Assembly (NCBI GenBank): GCA_027625915.1
Contig: JANTQA010000012.1
Coordinates: forward strand, 15,896,501-15,960,500
DNA: 64,000 nucleotides
Direction of reading: 5' to 3'
Origin: Anaeramoeba flamelloides
Taxonomy: Eukaryota > Metamonada > Anaeramoebidae
Shown here piece after piece: positions 1-11,974 of this stretch; the stretch's first letter is position 1; each line of letters opens with the position of its first letter. Both the position numbers and the translations under genes were made by a program. Below the pieces are notes generated by a model, which was given only the letters and a program-made list of their open reading frames with translations, did not search any database and was not told the origin of the DNA.

Positions 1-1
1 A

Positions 2-1636
2 AATGATTCAAATAAATTGGAAGAAAAAAAAAATAAAAAAAAAAAACAAGACAAGACAAAAGAAATTGAGCTCGAATCAGAAGAGGAATCCGAGGAAGTA
101 GAAGAAAAAATAGAAACAGAAACAGAAACAGAAACAGAAACAGAAACAGAAACAGAAGAAGAAGAAGAAGAAGAAGAAGAAAAAAAAAAAATCAAATATT
201 CCATAAAGCAAAAATTTCCAATCACAGTGCTAAATTATAACAACCAAGAACAAATGAGCGGAAGAATTAGTTTCACAACGAAGGGTCAACTTGAATTGAG
301 CGTTGATAGCGATACAAAGAGATTCAATGTCAATGATGATTTTAAATTATTATTTAGTAAAAAAAATGTCAAATTGGCATTGATCCAAGTCCAAAATGAG
401 AAATTTAAAATTGTTTTCCAATCGCAAACAGACAAAACTAAATTTGGTGACACCTTGGGTTGGTTAAAAGAACATCCAGATAAATTCCAGGACAATTCAA
501 TTTCTGGATCTGACAATGAGAGTCCATCTGAGAATGGGAATGAGTCAGAAAAAAGTCAAAATAACAAATTGCCCAAGAAGAAATCAGACAATGTAGAAAA
601 GGAATTTAATAAGGAAAGTGTAACTGTGTTTAATGTAGAAACCACAGATACGGAATTGAGTCCCGAAAGCAAGGCCAAATTAATGATTTATAATAACAGC
701 GGGAAAATTCGAGTAAACTTCCCAGACGAACCAGAATCTAATATAACCAGCCAAATCACTTTCCAGTCAAAGTTATTTGCACACCCGAAATACGAAAAAT
801 TAATCAAGTTGCAGCTTACACCGGAAATAAGCTTCTTTTTCTTGATGGAATCAGAAGATCATAAAAATGAATTTACCTCCTTATTTTCAACCTATGTGTC
901 CAATTATAACCCACAATTCCAAGTTTTAATTTACGGCTTGGAAATTGGTTCCGCTTTGGAAGCCACTTTGACCAGTGAAGACAATGGAATATACCTGAAT
1001 TCCGAAATATCCAATTTTAAGCCCTTACACTTCGACTGGCAATACGTTGAATTGTCGGCTATGACTAATGTTGAGAATATGTATATCTTGAAGGGTAAAA
1101 AAAATCAAGTCAAAATTTCAATGGAAAATAAAGAAGACGCACAAAGGTTAGCACATATCTTTAAAGAACACACCGAAAGGGAAATTAATCAGGCCTCTTC
1201 GGATGTAGATGACATTGATTTCGACTCGAACGATTCCGGTTCCAATTCCAATTCCAATTCCAATTCAAATGAGTCAAGCAATTCTGAAGACGAGTCTGGG
1301 GATTCAGGGGATTCAGATTCAGGTGAAGAAGAAGCATTTGTTTTAAAGCAAGATGTCGAATACCAAGTAACAATTACCAATACCAATCAAGAAGATATTT
1401 CATCGGGCACCCGCGCAATACTGAAATTAACAAACGACAATTGGCAAATACGTTCAAAAGACGACTCCTCTTTTAATTATTCTTATGACGATTATACAAA
1501 AACCAAAACATTTACCTCAAAGCAAAACGAAGACGTCTTAAAAATGGTCTCTCCAAATGATGATGGGTATGTTCTAAAATTCAATTCGAAACAAGATGCT
1601 GAAAACGTTCTTGAAATTTGGTTAAAAAAAAATTAA
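2..1636 (+). CDS. Acidic protein with four similar beta-rich modules (5' partial)
   Basis: The reading frame is open from the left edge of the window to the TAA at 1634-1636, and its first in-frame ATG is only at 254, inside a folded module, so the gene starts (or is spliced) upstream of the window. After a Lys/Glu-rich start with an ET dipeptide run there are four segments of about 90-110 residues, beginning near KYSIKQKFPITVL, SVTVFNVETTDTEL, FQVLIYGLEIGSAL and VLKQDVEYQVTITN. Each is strand-rich and closes with an amphipathic helix such as FGDTLGWLKEH or AENVLEIWLKK. Asn/Ser/Asp/Glu linkers separate them. The pattern looks like repeated PH-like (PH/GLUE/EVH1 superfold) domains, but no signature residue proves the family. 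No signal peptide or membrane segment is seen. Function unknown; coding status is secure from length and composition. Confidence 0.85.
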   Translation, partial: NDSNKLEEKKNKKKKQDKTKEIELESEEESEEVEEKIETETETETETETETEEEEEEEEEKKKIKYSIKQKFPITVLNYNNQEQMSGRISFTTKGQLELSVDSDTKRFNVNDDFKLLFSKKNVKLALIQVQNEKFKIVFQSQTDKTKFGDTLGWLKEHPDKFQDNSISGSDNESPSENGNESEKSQNNKLPKKKSDNVEKEFNKESVTVFNVETTDTELSPESKAKLMIYNNSGKIRVNFPDEPESNITSQITFQSKLFAHPKYEKLIKLQLTPEISFFFLMESEDHKNEFTSLFSTYVSNYNPQFQVLIYGLEIGSALEATLTSEDNGIYLNSEISNFKPLHFDWQYVELSAMTNVENMYILKGKKNQVKISMENKEDAQRLAHIFKEHTEREINQASSDVDDIDFDSNDSGSNSNSNSNSNESSNSEDESGDSGDSDSGEEEAFVLKQDVEYQVTITNTNQEDISSGTRAILKLTNDNWQIRSKDDSSFNYSYDDYTKTKTFTSKQNEDVLKMVSPNDDGYVLKFNSKQDAENVLEIWLKKN

Positions 1637-3414
1637 ATAGAATTAAACGAATTTAATTACTTTTGTTTTTGAATTGAAACGAAAGATTATTGTTTTTTTT
1701 TTTTTTTTTTTTTTCTTCAAAGTTTTATTAATATTTTAATTTTTACTTTGTTTTTTTTTATATTTATTTTATTTATCTCTTATATATGTTATATATATAT
1801 ATTAATTTTGACCCAAGATCTTTTTAGATTAAATTTAATTAATTTTGTTTTTTTACAGTTTAAAAGAAAAAATATAATTAAATTTCAAGAACATAAAAAT
1901 ATACAAAAGTATTTCTTTAAATTTTTTTATTTTTGTTTCATTTTTGAATTTTAAGAGTAAGCACATTTTACCAATTCACAGTGTCTCGGTTTCTGAGAAA
2001 TCAATTCTTTAAATTCATTTCTTGAACTAAATAAATGAATGCATAAATAACTAAGGGTAGAAAAAATCCGAGTTAATAAATATTTTGCGAGTTTTTCCAA
2101 AAAATAATTTTTTTCACATTATCACTCTTTTGTGATTATTATGATTATTTATAAAAAAATTAGTTTCACTGTCCTCATTTTTATTAAATCAAATGATTGG
2201 ATATTCCTACAATATGTCCTTAATAAAATTAAGCACTATTTTTTTCTGATTAATATTTTTCGAAATTAAGAACTAACTTAATTCCATTAACCACTGTGAT
2301 ATTTTTTTTTAGAATAAAAACACTCTCAACTTTTGAATATCGAAAATATTTTTTGAAATTAATGTGCACTTTTTTATTTTTTTTTTTGAAAAATTGGGGT
2401 TGAGAAAAGTTTGAAATCAAAGAATAAGTTAATATATTAAATTAGAATGGTTTTCCAGAGAGTTTATCTTTTTAGTTGAACTTTTTTTTTAATTTTACCA
2501 TTTAAAACTAAAAAAAAACATTTGAGGATTATTAGTGCCTTTTGTGAAAAGAAAATTCCCATAATTTAGAATTTATTTTTGTAAATGAGTTAAAACAAGA
2601 GAGTGTATCTAAAAATATACATAATTTCAAGTTTGAATTCAATGATTTTGGCAAAACATGTTTTCAAGAAAAAGTTAAATTCAAACTTTATTTATTTTTA
2701 TTTTATCATTTAGTTTTTTTAATTGTATTAATGGAAAGTATTTGATCAGTTTTTCATTTTTAGTGTTTTTTGGGTCTTAGGGACATATATAGAATATTTA
2801 TATTTTTATTTAATAACTTATAATTATGAAAAAATTTCTAGAATATTAAATAATTATTTTTTAATAAAAAAAATTTGAAAGGATCCATAAAGTTTTTAAT
2901 TGCACAGGCTATTTACCCATAATTATCCCTGTTTTTTTTTTTTTAATATATATATATATATATATATTGGAATCCCTCATTTCTGATTTTTAAATTAATA
3001 GTAGGTTTATTTTAATAATGTTTCATTAAAGTAAGGAAAATAATCTTATTATCATTTCATTCACTTGACTGATACAAAAAAATGAAAAATTTCAAGTTAG
3101 ACAAAACCTATTCCTTTTTTTACCTTTCATCCTTGTTAACAGATTTTATTTACAATATAATCAAATTCAGAACTTAAAAATCTTGAGTATGTTGAATTTA
3201 TTGTTGTTGATAGTACCACCGTTTCTAAAATTCTCTCGTCAACAAAAAAAGGTTTTTTTGGGTAAAAAAAGTTTTAAATTGATGTGGCAATGGAATTTTC
3301 GTTTCCTTTGATTTTTAGATATTTATTTGAATATAATAATTAATTTTTTTGAAAATGTACCATTCATAGATAAAATACTAAACTATTGAAAATAATGCTA
3401 AGGATAAATATTAA
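1637..3414. other. AT-rich spacer, no gene seen
   Basis: T-rich downstream sequence after the first gene, with a long T run at 1692-1714 and a TA microsatellite near 2946-2967. Only short stop-bounded frames of biased composition occur on either strand. I see no RNA gene. Confidence 0.6.
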
Positions 3415-4155
3415 AAGTTCCCGAGGTTTTTTTTTTACTTTTTGTAATAAACTGAATATTTATTGAATTTTCTTTTTATTACAAAAAGTAAAAAAACCTA
3501 AAGGAAGTGTTATATGTTTTCCAGAATTTAAAAGAATAGAGTAAAATAAAATATTTTACTCAATTCTTTTGATTTCTCAAGATAAAAATATGCCTTGTCT
3601 GAGTTTTTCCAGAATTAAAAAGAATCAAGAAAAAACTAATGATATTTTTCTATTTATTTCAAAAATTAAGAAAAAACCTAAGGGAAATGCCGTAGAGTGC
3701 CGTCAATTACTATGGTTTTTTTAATTTAAGAAATAAAAAGAAAATTTAAAAAACCTAACAGCTATTTTCTTGAGGTTTTCTGTTTTATTTGTTAAGTGTT
3801 CGTCAAGTACCTAGCTTTTCCAGGATTAAAAAGAATCGAGAAAAATCAAAGATTTTACTCAATTCTTTTAAATTCTGGAAAAGCTAACAGTGGTTTTTTT
3901 GAGTTTTCTATTTATTTCGAAAATCTATTGATTTTCTAATCAAAACAAAAATTAAAAAAAACCGAACGAAAAGTGCCTAGAGTACCGTCAAGTGCCTAGG
4001 TTTTCCAGAATTCAAAAGAATTGAGTAAAATATTTTATTTAACTCAATTCTTTTAAACTCTGGAAAACCTAACGGCGGTTTTTTTTAATTTGAGAAATAA
4101 AAAAAAATTTCATAAATTTTCTGTGAATTTCTCAAATTAAAAAAAATTTTCGTAC
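3415..4155. repeat. Palindromic-module cluster 1
   Basis: A run of nearly abutting hairpin-forming palindromes. Two 73-bp modules are clear: 3813-3885 and 3998-4070. Each reads AG(C/G)TTTTCCAG...AATTCTTTTAAA.TCTGGAAAA(G/C)CT, with arms about 34 bp around a short AT centre. A poly-T type module lies at about 3425-3499 and another starts at 4077. Short linkers between modules repeat GTGCC-GTC/GTAGAGTGCC words. The cluster lies 300 bp beyond the 3' end of the G-alpha gene. The same modules recur at 18395-18765, 28900-30226 and 35930-36660. Confidence 0.85.
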
Positions 4156-4454
4156 AATATATATGTAATTTTGTTGAACCACCTCTCTAAAATAATAAAT
4201 AAATAAATAAATAAATGAAAAAAGAAGAAAAAATTTTTTTCAAAAAAAAATATTGTTAGGTTTCTGTATTCTGTTTCTATGGTTATTTTTTTATCAAAAA
4301 TAAAGAATTTATCAACAATAAAGAATTTATAAAAAAAGATTTGTAATTAATTAAAAAGAATGTTTTGTTTTTCTTCTTATGTATAATTTTTGATAAAGGC
4401 AACAATTTATGTTACACATATATTTTATAATTCAACTTTTGATAAATTATCCAA

Positions 4455-4618
4455 TTAAAAAAATACTTTGATCTGACCAGCTGTGACTGAATGCATGACT
4501 TCTTCAATAACATTTTTCATCTATTAAATTTATCAATAAAAAAAAACGGATTTAATAATAACAATAAGAATAATAGCAATAAGGATAAGGATAATAATTA
4601 TAATAATAATAATAAAAA

Positions 4619-4653
<35 letters not shown>

Positions 4654-7600
4654 GAAGTAAGAAGACGATTAAATGAAATAATTAATATAAAATTTTGAAA
4701 TAAAAAAAAATTTACCAAATTTGTGTCTGTTGCACAAGTATAATGGCATTTAATTGATCTGCCCTTACTTTTCTTTACAGACTTTTTAAATTTGTTTTGA
4801 ATATACTCACCACATTTTTCAAAGTTTTGTTTATCATCATATTCTGGGAAACAAACAGTAAGTGGTATTTTTTTAATTTTTTCTTTGAAGAGATCAACTT
4901 TGTTAAACAATAATACAATGTTTTTTTTTTTTAAAAACCCATTTTTTACTGTTTTTTGAAATACACTCAGACTTTCATGCATTCGGTTGACGGTTTGTTC
5001 TTCATAAAGAGATAAATTATATTCGCTAATAGCAATCACAAAAATTAACATATCAATATCGTCGAATTGATGGATCCATTTCCTTCTTTCGCTTCGTTGT
5101 CCTCCAACATCTACTAGCCTATTGATAGATTTGTTATATGTTTATATGTTTGGTAATGGGAAAAGATGTTAATGTTTTTTAATATAAATTTTGGTTTGTA
5201 AAAAATGAAATGTCCTAAAACCATCAATTTCTTAAATAACTATTTATCGAAATATTGCAAGATCAAAAAATCAAAAAAAGTATTTGGGAAATTCACTAAA
5301 ATAGTTTTTTAGTGTGTGAGTTTGGTCGAATATCGCTAATTTCTAATTTTTTTCACAAATTAAAAGTGGTGTAACTAATTTAGCAATTATTTCTAGAAAT
5401 ATCTTTGTTAAATCAAAAAAAAACAAATCAACTTTTAAAACTTTATATAATATGAATCACAAAAGTTTGTCACTTGATAAATTAATTTGATTTTTAAATC
5501 GGGGTTAAATTCTTGAAAAATGTGATAATTTTAATAAAATACTCCAATTGTACAAAACAGCATATTTGGGTTTGTATATTACTGTTATTTTCCAATTAAT
5601 AAATGAAAATTTTTATTTCAATTCCCAAAATATTTTGCTAATTATTGTAAAAAACCACACTAGAACTTTACAAAATCAATTCGAATGATATTTATTTCGA
5701 GAGGTTTTAATTTGCTCTTCCTTTTTGAACTTTGAGATAAAATTATAATTATCATGATTTAATTTTATCAATACAGCAATTCTAAAAAGGTATTTACTTT
5801 TTTAAAACTTTCTGAAGGTTTTCTATTTTAAAAAAAGTGAGGAATCGACCTTTAAATTTGAGGTAGATTTTGGAGTGCGGAGAAAAGTACTTGTTTTTTG
5901 AAAAAAAGTGCTCACTTTATTAAAATAGAAAACTTTCAAAAAATTTTAATTCTAACAATCTCATAAAAAAAAAAAAAGTACTCACTTTTTTAAAATGACA
6001 TAAAACCAACCAAATAAATATACTCTTTAATAAGAATATATCAATAAGATTTGGATAGAGATTTAAAAAAAAAAAAAAAAAAAATGATCTAGTTACCTCC
6101 AATCGTCATCTTTGACTTGGAATTGGATTTCTTTTACGCCAATGGTTGAAATTCTACAGTTCAGTATATCTTTCTCGTTAGGAGTAAAATCTTCTTTTGC
6201 AATTTCTTCTGTCTTATCCAAAAAACTGTATTTTTAATTTGTAAGGAAAATAAGTACCATAAAAAAAAATGTAAAAAGAAATTAATTTCCCAGGAATGAA
6301 CAAATAATCAAAGAGGAGGAATGAAGAAATAAGAAACATACTATTTTGCCACATTTGGTAATTGGAATTGGTCATGTATTTTGTAAGCTTTTTTTAATGC
6401 GGGGTCTGCCCAAAGCTTTAGAATATCTTTTTTGTTTTGTTCTGTAATTTCGGGTTCGTTTTTCTTTACTGTCCTTATATAATCTTCTGCAAGGATTTGA
6501 TTTTCTTCAAGTAAATTAAAACCACTTTCATGGCATGCGCGAATCAGTACTTTAATATAACCTTTAATTTGTGTACGGATTGCTTTTCTGTATTGCTCGA
6601 TTTCCTTCTCTTGAAATCCCCCCTTATATAGGATTTGCATTTGTTTGACAATTGTTGATTTACCAGAGTCTCCAGTTCCTTTTTATTTTTATTTTTGTTT
6701 TTGTTTTTTTTTTGTAAATATTTTGGGGAAGAGAAAATATTATTTAAAATGTTCAATTAGTATAATTAGAGGTTTTGATGATAACATGTATTATCACAAT
6801 ATTAACAATGAATTGGTAATAATCTTAAAAAAAATCGTGATTAGTCCTACTTGATTACAAAAAATCATAAAATCGCGAAAAATCATAAAATGACAATAAA
6901 ATGAAAAATTATTTTTTTGAAATCAAATCACCTTAAAAAATATCTCTTGACTTTTACAATGCCTTGAGACTTTTACAACAATTTTCCCCTTTAATAAATG
7001 TATGAAAGTGTTTGTAAGAGTTGTGAATTGTCTCCAGGTGTTTGAAAGTTTTGAAAGATTTTAAAATTTATTTAAACAGATTGAGTTTGTTTGTAGTGGA
7101 TAATGAAAAATTTTTTCAATTCATTTTTTTTTTAAAGTAAAATATAAAATCTCCATGCGAATTTTTTGATCAAACAAATAATAAACCATTTCAACATTTT
7201 CCTTGAATATAAAATAGATTAGTTTTTTTAAAATGGAGTTATTACTTGAGAATGCTAAATAAAAAAAGAAGAAGAAAGAGTAATTTTCTTTCTTATTAAT
7301 GATTGATTGAAAAAAAAACTTTTAAACTCTAGTTAAGTTTTCTGTCCAATACCAAGAAAAGAAAAGAAGAATAACAAAAAGAAAACAAATGTACAAACAA
7401 TCTTAATAATTGGTGATAATGTTGTTAGGTTGTTGAGTAAGCTTTTGAAAAGTTAATACAACCCCTTTCAGCTTTCAAAAAATATTGAAAATGTTTTGAT
7501 CCCAAAAATAAATTTTTTTAAAGAACGCACGAAGGGTTCGTTGTTTTAGAAGCCTTTTTATTCAACTCAATTTATAACACTACAATTGACTGAGGAAATG

Positions 7601-9486
7601 TTTATTTGACCTTAGTTTATTAAGTTTGTTGATCTAAAAGGATCAATAGGTTTGGCAACCAAATCAAAAGAAAATATAATGAAAACTCTTGATCTGATAC
7701 TTGATTGAATCAAATATCTTTTTTGTTGTTTTTTTAAAAGAAATATCTTTTTTTTCACCTAATCTGTTTTTTGAACAAAAAAAATTTTACTTTTTATAGT
7801 TATCATTGAATTAACTTAAAAGTAGTCAACTATTATATCGCAATTTAATTTTTATCACGATATTTTTACATTTATCATGTTTTTTTTGGCATTTATCGCT
7901 ATTTTTAAATAATTATACCATTTTATAGAATATCACGATTTGTGATATTATCATGCTATTATTGGTTATCGCGATTTTTGTCTAATATCTCAACATTTGA
8001 TAAAAATAATCACAATTTTTGAAACTTTATTGTGACTTAAGCAAAGATATCGACAGACCCTCTATTATATACCTTTCAAATAGATTTCAAACTCAAGAAA
8101 ACTTTTTTTGTGGAACTCTTAAAAGTTTTTTTTCAAAAAACATTATTTATTGAAAAAATCATTTTAATTATTGATCATCAATAAAGACATTATATAACCG
8201 ATTGGAGAACTTTTAAAACGCCATTGTATTCTCAGATATATCAAAGAATTTTCCAAAAGAGAAAGGATAATTTTGTTCAATTTATTCTTCAACTTCGCAA
8301 TTAAAAAAAAAAAAGACCCAAACATGTTTCAATTTGCTTTTAATTTTTCTAGAAAAAGATAATTTAAAAAAAAACAAATTAAACAGCATTATCCAACTGT
8401 TCTTGTAACAAAAAAACCTTTGTTAGTGAATTTGATAAAAATAGTTCTCATCAATAAAACAACTACTAAATAGAAAACGATGAGTGCTTTTTTCGTTGTT
8501 TTTTTTTTGATTTTGTTGATATCCGAAATTTAAATGAGTTCAAATTTCATCTGATTTTCGCTTTTATTTAATTCTTTATATTTTCCTTTCATTTAGGCTT
8601 TCTTAGTTTGTTGAATAACAAATCATAAAAACGGAAAAGAACCAAAAAGATAAATAGAGATTACAAATTACAATCTATTTCTTTGAAATTTGAAAATTAA
8701 GTTTTAAAAAAAAGGAAGTAAAATTTTTTTCCCATTTCAGAGCCAAACACAAGTGTAAATTTTTAGAATTTGTTATTTTTCTAAAAGATCCTTGTTCAGA
8801 ACTCGAGGCAAAAAGTAAACCCAGATTCTTTTTCATGACAATAAAAAAAGATCTTGATCCTTTTCAAAACATTTTTTATTCTAAATTTTGAAAATGTAAA
8901 AAAATTGGAGTTTTGGAAAAAGATGATGCGAAAAAATTCCAGACGTAATTTTATTTCAACTCATTTGAGAAAATCACATTTGATAATCTTATAAGAGAAC
9001 CGTGTTGAGCTCCCCACAGTGGTGGTATTAGTGATTCTAATTCGAGAAGAACCAAAGCGAAACAGAAGTGCAAATTTGAAGTTGACAAATCAGTCAAAGA
9101 AAGAATTACAGCCGTTTCAACTCAGGTGTGAATCGCACTCATTCGTTGAATGGTCGGGAAACATTTTAAATTGACTTGGAAGGATTCCCAACCATTCAAC
9201 GAATGAGTGCGATTCACACCTGAGTTGAAACAGCTGTAAAGAATTTCAAAAACAATGGATTTGTGGAAAAATGTTCAAGATCAACAAAACAAAGAAGACG
9301 AGACAGAAAAAAAAAAAAAAAAACAATAAAAAAGAAAAATAAATAAAGTTAAAAGATGAAATCAATACCTAGTAACAGAATTTTTACTTGTTTGTCAAGT
9401 GATTTTTTTTCTTCACGGAACTGCTTTTCAATTTGTTTGTTCCTTTTTGCTTCTTTTTGTTTTTCTTTTGATTTGGAACCACCCAT
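4455..9486 (-). CDS. Heterotrimeric G protein alpha subunit, five exons
   Basis: Binds and hydrolyses GTP at the plasma membrane and couples receptors to effectors. Exons on the minus strand are 9369-9486, 6342-6678, 6097-6225, 4716-5118 and 4455-4520; all borders are GT..AG and phases agree, giving 350 residues, the usual family length. Visible motifs: Gly2 in MGGSK (myristoylation-type start, no Cys3), P-loop GTGDSGKST at 40-48, switch I Arg176 and Thr179 in CRISTIG, switch II DVGGQRSERRKW from 198 with catalytic Gln202, NKVD at 267-270 and TCAT at 322-325. The alpha-helical domain (about 55-170) is present. The last exon gives NVIEEVMHSVTAGQIKVFF, a good match to the alpha-5 helix, but the end lacks the C-4 Cys that pertussis toxin modifies in Gi. 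Intron 1 is 2,690 bp and carries repeats; intron 4 holds an AAT/AAC microsatellite. Confidence 0.93.
4556..4656. repeat. AAT-type microsatellite in G-alpha intron 4
   Basis: Imperfect run of AAT/AAC/AAG triplets, longest pure part about 4621-4653. It lies between the last two exons of the G-alpha gene and causes spurious poly-Asn and poly-Ile frames on the two strands. Confidence 0.9.
6765..8065. repeat. Diverged ~1.3-kb repeat, copy 1 (in G-alpha intron 1)
   Basis: Aligns by eye, in the same orientation, with about 11975-13220. Shared landmarks include GAGACTTTTA (near 6966 and 12179), GTTTTGAAAGAT (near 7050 and 12259), GGGTT.GTTGTTTTAGAAGC (near 7535 and 12743) and TTTGTGATATTATC (near 7938 and 13127). 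The ends of this copy are weakly inverted: TAGAGGTTTTGATGATA at the left and TCGACAGACCCTCTA at the right, both next to TA. Both ends are rich in inverted ATCGCGAT/ATCACGAT words. This looks like a non-autonomous DNA transposon with subterminal repeats, but the superfamily is not clear. Confidence 0.55.
9109..9236. mobile_element. 128-bp near-perfect foldback (MITE-like), TA-flanked
   Basis: Left arm 9109-9160 and right arm 9185-9236 are 52-bp inverted repeats with only two mismatches, separated by a 24-bp spacer. The ends read CAGC(C/T)GTTTCAACTC, and TA stands on both sides (9107-9108 and 9237-9238). TA duplication with CAG-type ends is typical of Tc1/mariner-like elements, so a very small mariner-type MITE is likely; no coding capacity is possible at this size. 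It lies in intron 1 of the G-alpha gene, about 130 bp from exon 1. Confidence 0.75.
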
Positions 9487-11974
9487 TATAAACTAAAATA
9501 TGAAAAAATAGATTTTTGAATTAAAATAGCAAAAAATGTTTTTTGATTGAAAAGTTTTTCTTACTTTTGAAATGATAAAATAAATTTATGAGGAGAGAAC
9601 AGGTTTACTTGGTCTTTGATCTTATTGTTTGAACCTATTTAGTTCCTGACAAATTTTTGTTTTTGGATTTCGGTTGAATAGAAGCTAAAACAACTTCAAT
9701 TTAGAAGTTTTTAGTCACCTCAACCCAGCCATGTTTTTTTTAGAATAAGAATTTCTGAAAAAAAAAATTAGTGTTTTTTTGTTCAAGATTTGCTCAAATA
9801 ATTCAAGAACAAAGACACAACCCTCAACAAATTTGTGTAATTCGTACTTCATTTATTCTCAATTTTATTTTCTTTCACAAGTCTCGAAAAAAATTTTCAT
9901 TATTTGTAATTTTTTACCATTTATTAAGACTGTTTAATTGGATCGAATTCAACTTGAAATTTACTATTGAGAACATTACCCAACCATGGAATTGTTTACC
10001 AAATGTTAGAACTGAGTAAGTTCTTACATTAAAACGTTTGGTGTGTTCTTGTTGAATTATGAAAAAGTAATTAATTGATAATCAATAAAAAAAAATTTTT
10101 GCAAATTTTTAACTATTTTTTGTTTTCGAATAAATGAAACAAAATTTTCATTCAGATTTCCAAAAAACGATTTTAGGAATCTGGAAACATTTCAAACTTT
10201 TAACTCAAAAAATAAGCTACAATTATTAGTAATTTCCCTTTTTAATTGGGGACTTTTGGTGGATGATTTTACTTCTTTGAGAGATTATTTTTGGAAAGAT
10301 TAATGAAAATAATACTCTTTTTATTTTATAATTACCAGTAACATTTAAAATTTTCTTTTAAAAAATTAAGAACTTTTTTAATAATATTTTCTAAAAGATA
10401 AAGCACTTATCATATAATGATAAAATAAATTTTCAAAATAGAATAAAAATTTTGTAGGATTTTTTAGTGCCCATAATACCAATTAAAAACCAACAGTTAA
10501 AATATGTGTGAATCGTTCCAAAAAAATAAAAATAAAAAAAAATGAACATTTCATTGATTAAAATAATCTGAATCCTAGGGTTAATAATACTGTTTCAAAA
10601 TCAAATTGGTGCTTTTTTTGGAACTCCTTCTTTTCCCAATACAACATCTAATTCAATTCACAGTATTATATCCAAATTGAAATCAATTTTGAAAAGTAAA
10701 TTCTTTGAGGTTTTAAGTAAATTAAAAGTTATAGAGGAAATTTGTTCAATTTATTCTATATAATGAAATTTTTTTTTTATAAGTTATAATTTCCCTTAAA
10801 TTAAGTCTATTACTTGAGAAAGGGTTTCATATGTGATCTGTCATTTTGAGAATTTTTTTAAAATAAGACATCTATCTTCATCAATAACGGTCACAGAAAA
10901 TATGATATTGTTTTCTTAAAGATTTCCTATTAGAAAATAAAAAGATTTTAATTTTAAAATACAGATAAAACTTTTATACAGGTATTATATTGGAAAAGGT
11001 AGAAATAATCACACAAGTAAGAGACTCAATTTTCAATTTAAATTGTTGATGCTTTTAATTTTGTAGACGTCCTTGTTTTTTACAAAGTGTTATTATTATT
11101 GTTTTTTGAGATCTCAAAGATTTTTTTTCTTGATTCAAAAGAGTTTTCTAAATATCAATAATGTTTTAAGCCCCCTTATCTGTTAAATATAGAAGGTTAA
11201 AAAGATTACTACAAATTAAAAGAAATTGGATTAAAATGATTTTGTACGTTAAAGAAAACAATTTGATTTCAAAGGGAGAAATTTTTATATTTGGATATAT
11301 ATTTTTAGAAAGGATTATTTTTTTTTATAAATATGTTTTTTTGAAATTAAGATTCTACTGAAACTTTTTATTAATCAATTTGAATTTTTAAAATTAAGAT
11401 CCTTTGTAACTGTTTTTGTTAATTTGTGGTTTTTTAACCAAATAGCAGGTATATTTTTTTATTTTTTATTTACATTTTAGTTTTTTTGTTCATATTAAAT
11501 TATTTTTTTTATTTTTTCCTTTTGAATTTATTTTATTGGGGTTTTATTGATTTTTTTTTTTTTTTGTTTCGAATTTAGTACATGAGATATTTTAAATCGT
11601 TTTTTTTTATTTAATTTTTTCAGTGAGATCCAACTGAAATTGAGAAACTATTTTTTATTTGTTGTATAGTTTTCAATCTCCAAGAAATTTGTTTTTTTAA
11701 AGTTGAATTGTTTACTTTATGTTTCTTTTTAATTTTTTTTTTGTATTGTGTCTTTAACTGTGAAAAAAAAAAAAAATTGAGTTTTGTGAACTAGATTTTT
11801 TTAAATAAATAAAGATTAATTTCAAAATGTTATTTTTTTCGGGCAGGTATCCCCTTAAGAACATATTAATTCACACCAAGTAGCTTGGTCATGAATTAGA
11901 TTTATTTTATATTTTTTTATTTTTTTTTTTATAAAAACCCTTTGTTTTGAAGTAGATCCAAATCTAAAAAAAAA
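9487..11974. other. Upstream region of G-alpha and AT-rich spacer
   Basis: Contains the presumed G-alpha promoter and 5' leader, but no element I can name. About 10106-10200 resembles the reverse complement of 23240-23330 (words AACAAAATTTTCATTCAG and TTTCCAAAAAACGATTTTA), so a small dispersed repeat is present. Frames here lack convincing coding character. Confidence 0.5.

Noticed and set aside
4491-4676. Plus-strand poly-Asn frame
   Set aside because: Microsatellite in intron 4 and last exon of G-alpha read on the wrong strand.
9771-10019. 82-codon plus-strand frame upstream of G-alpha
   Set aside because: No ATG, biased composition, no recognisable family.
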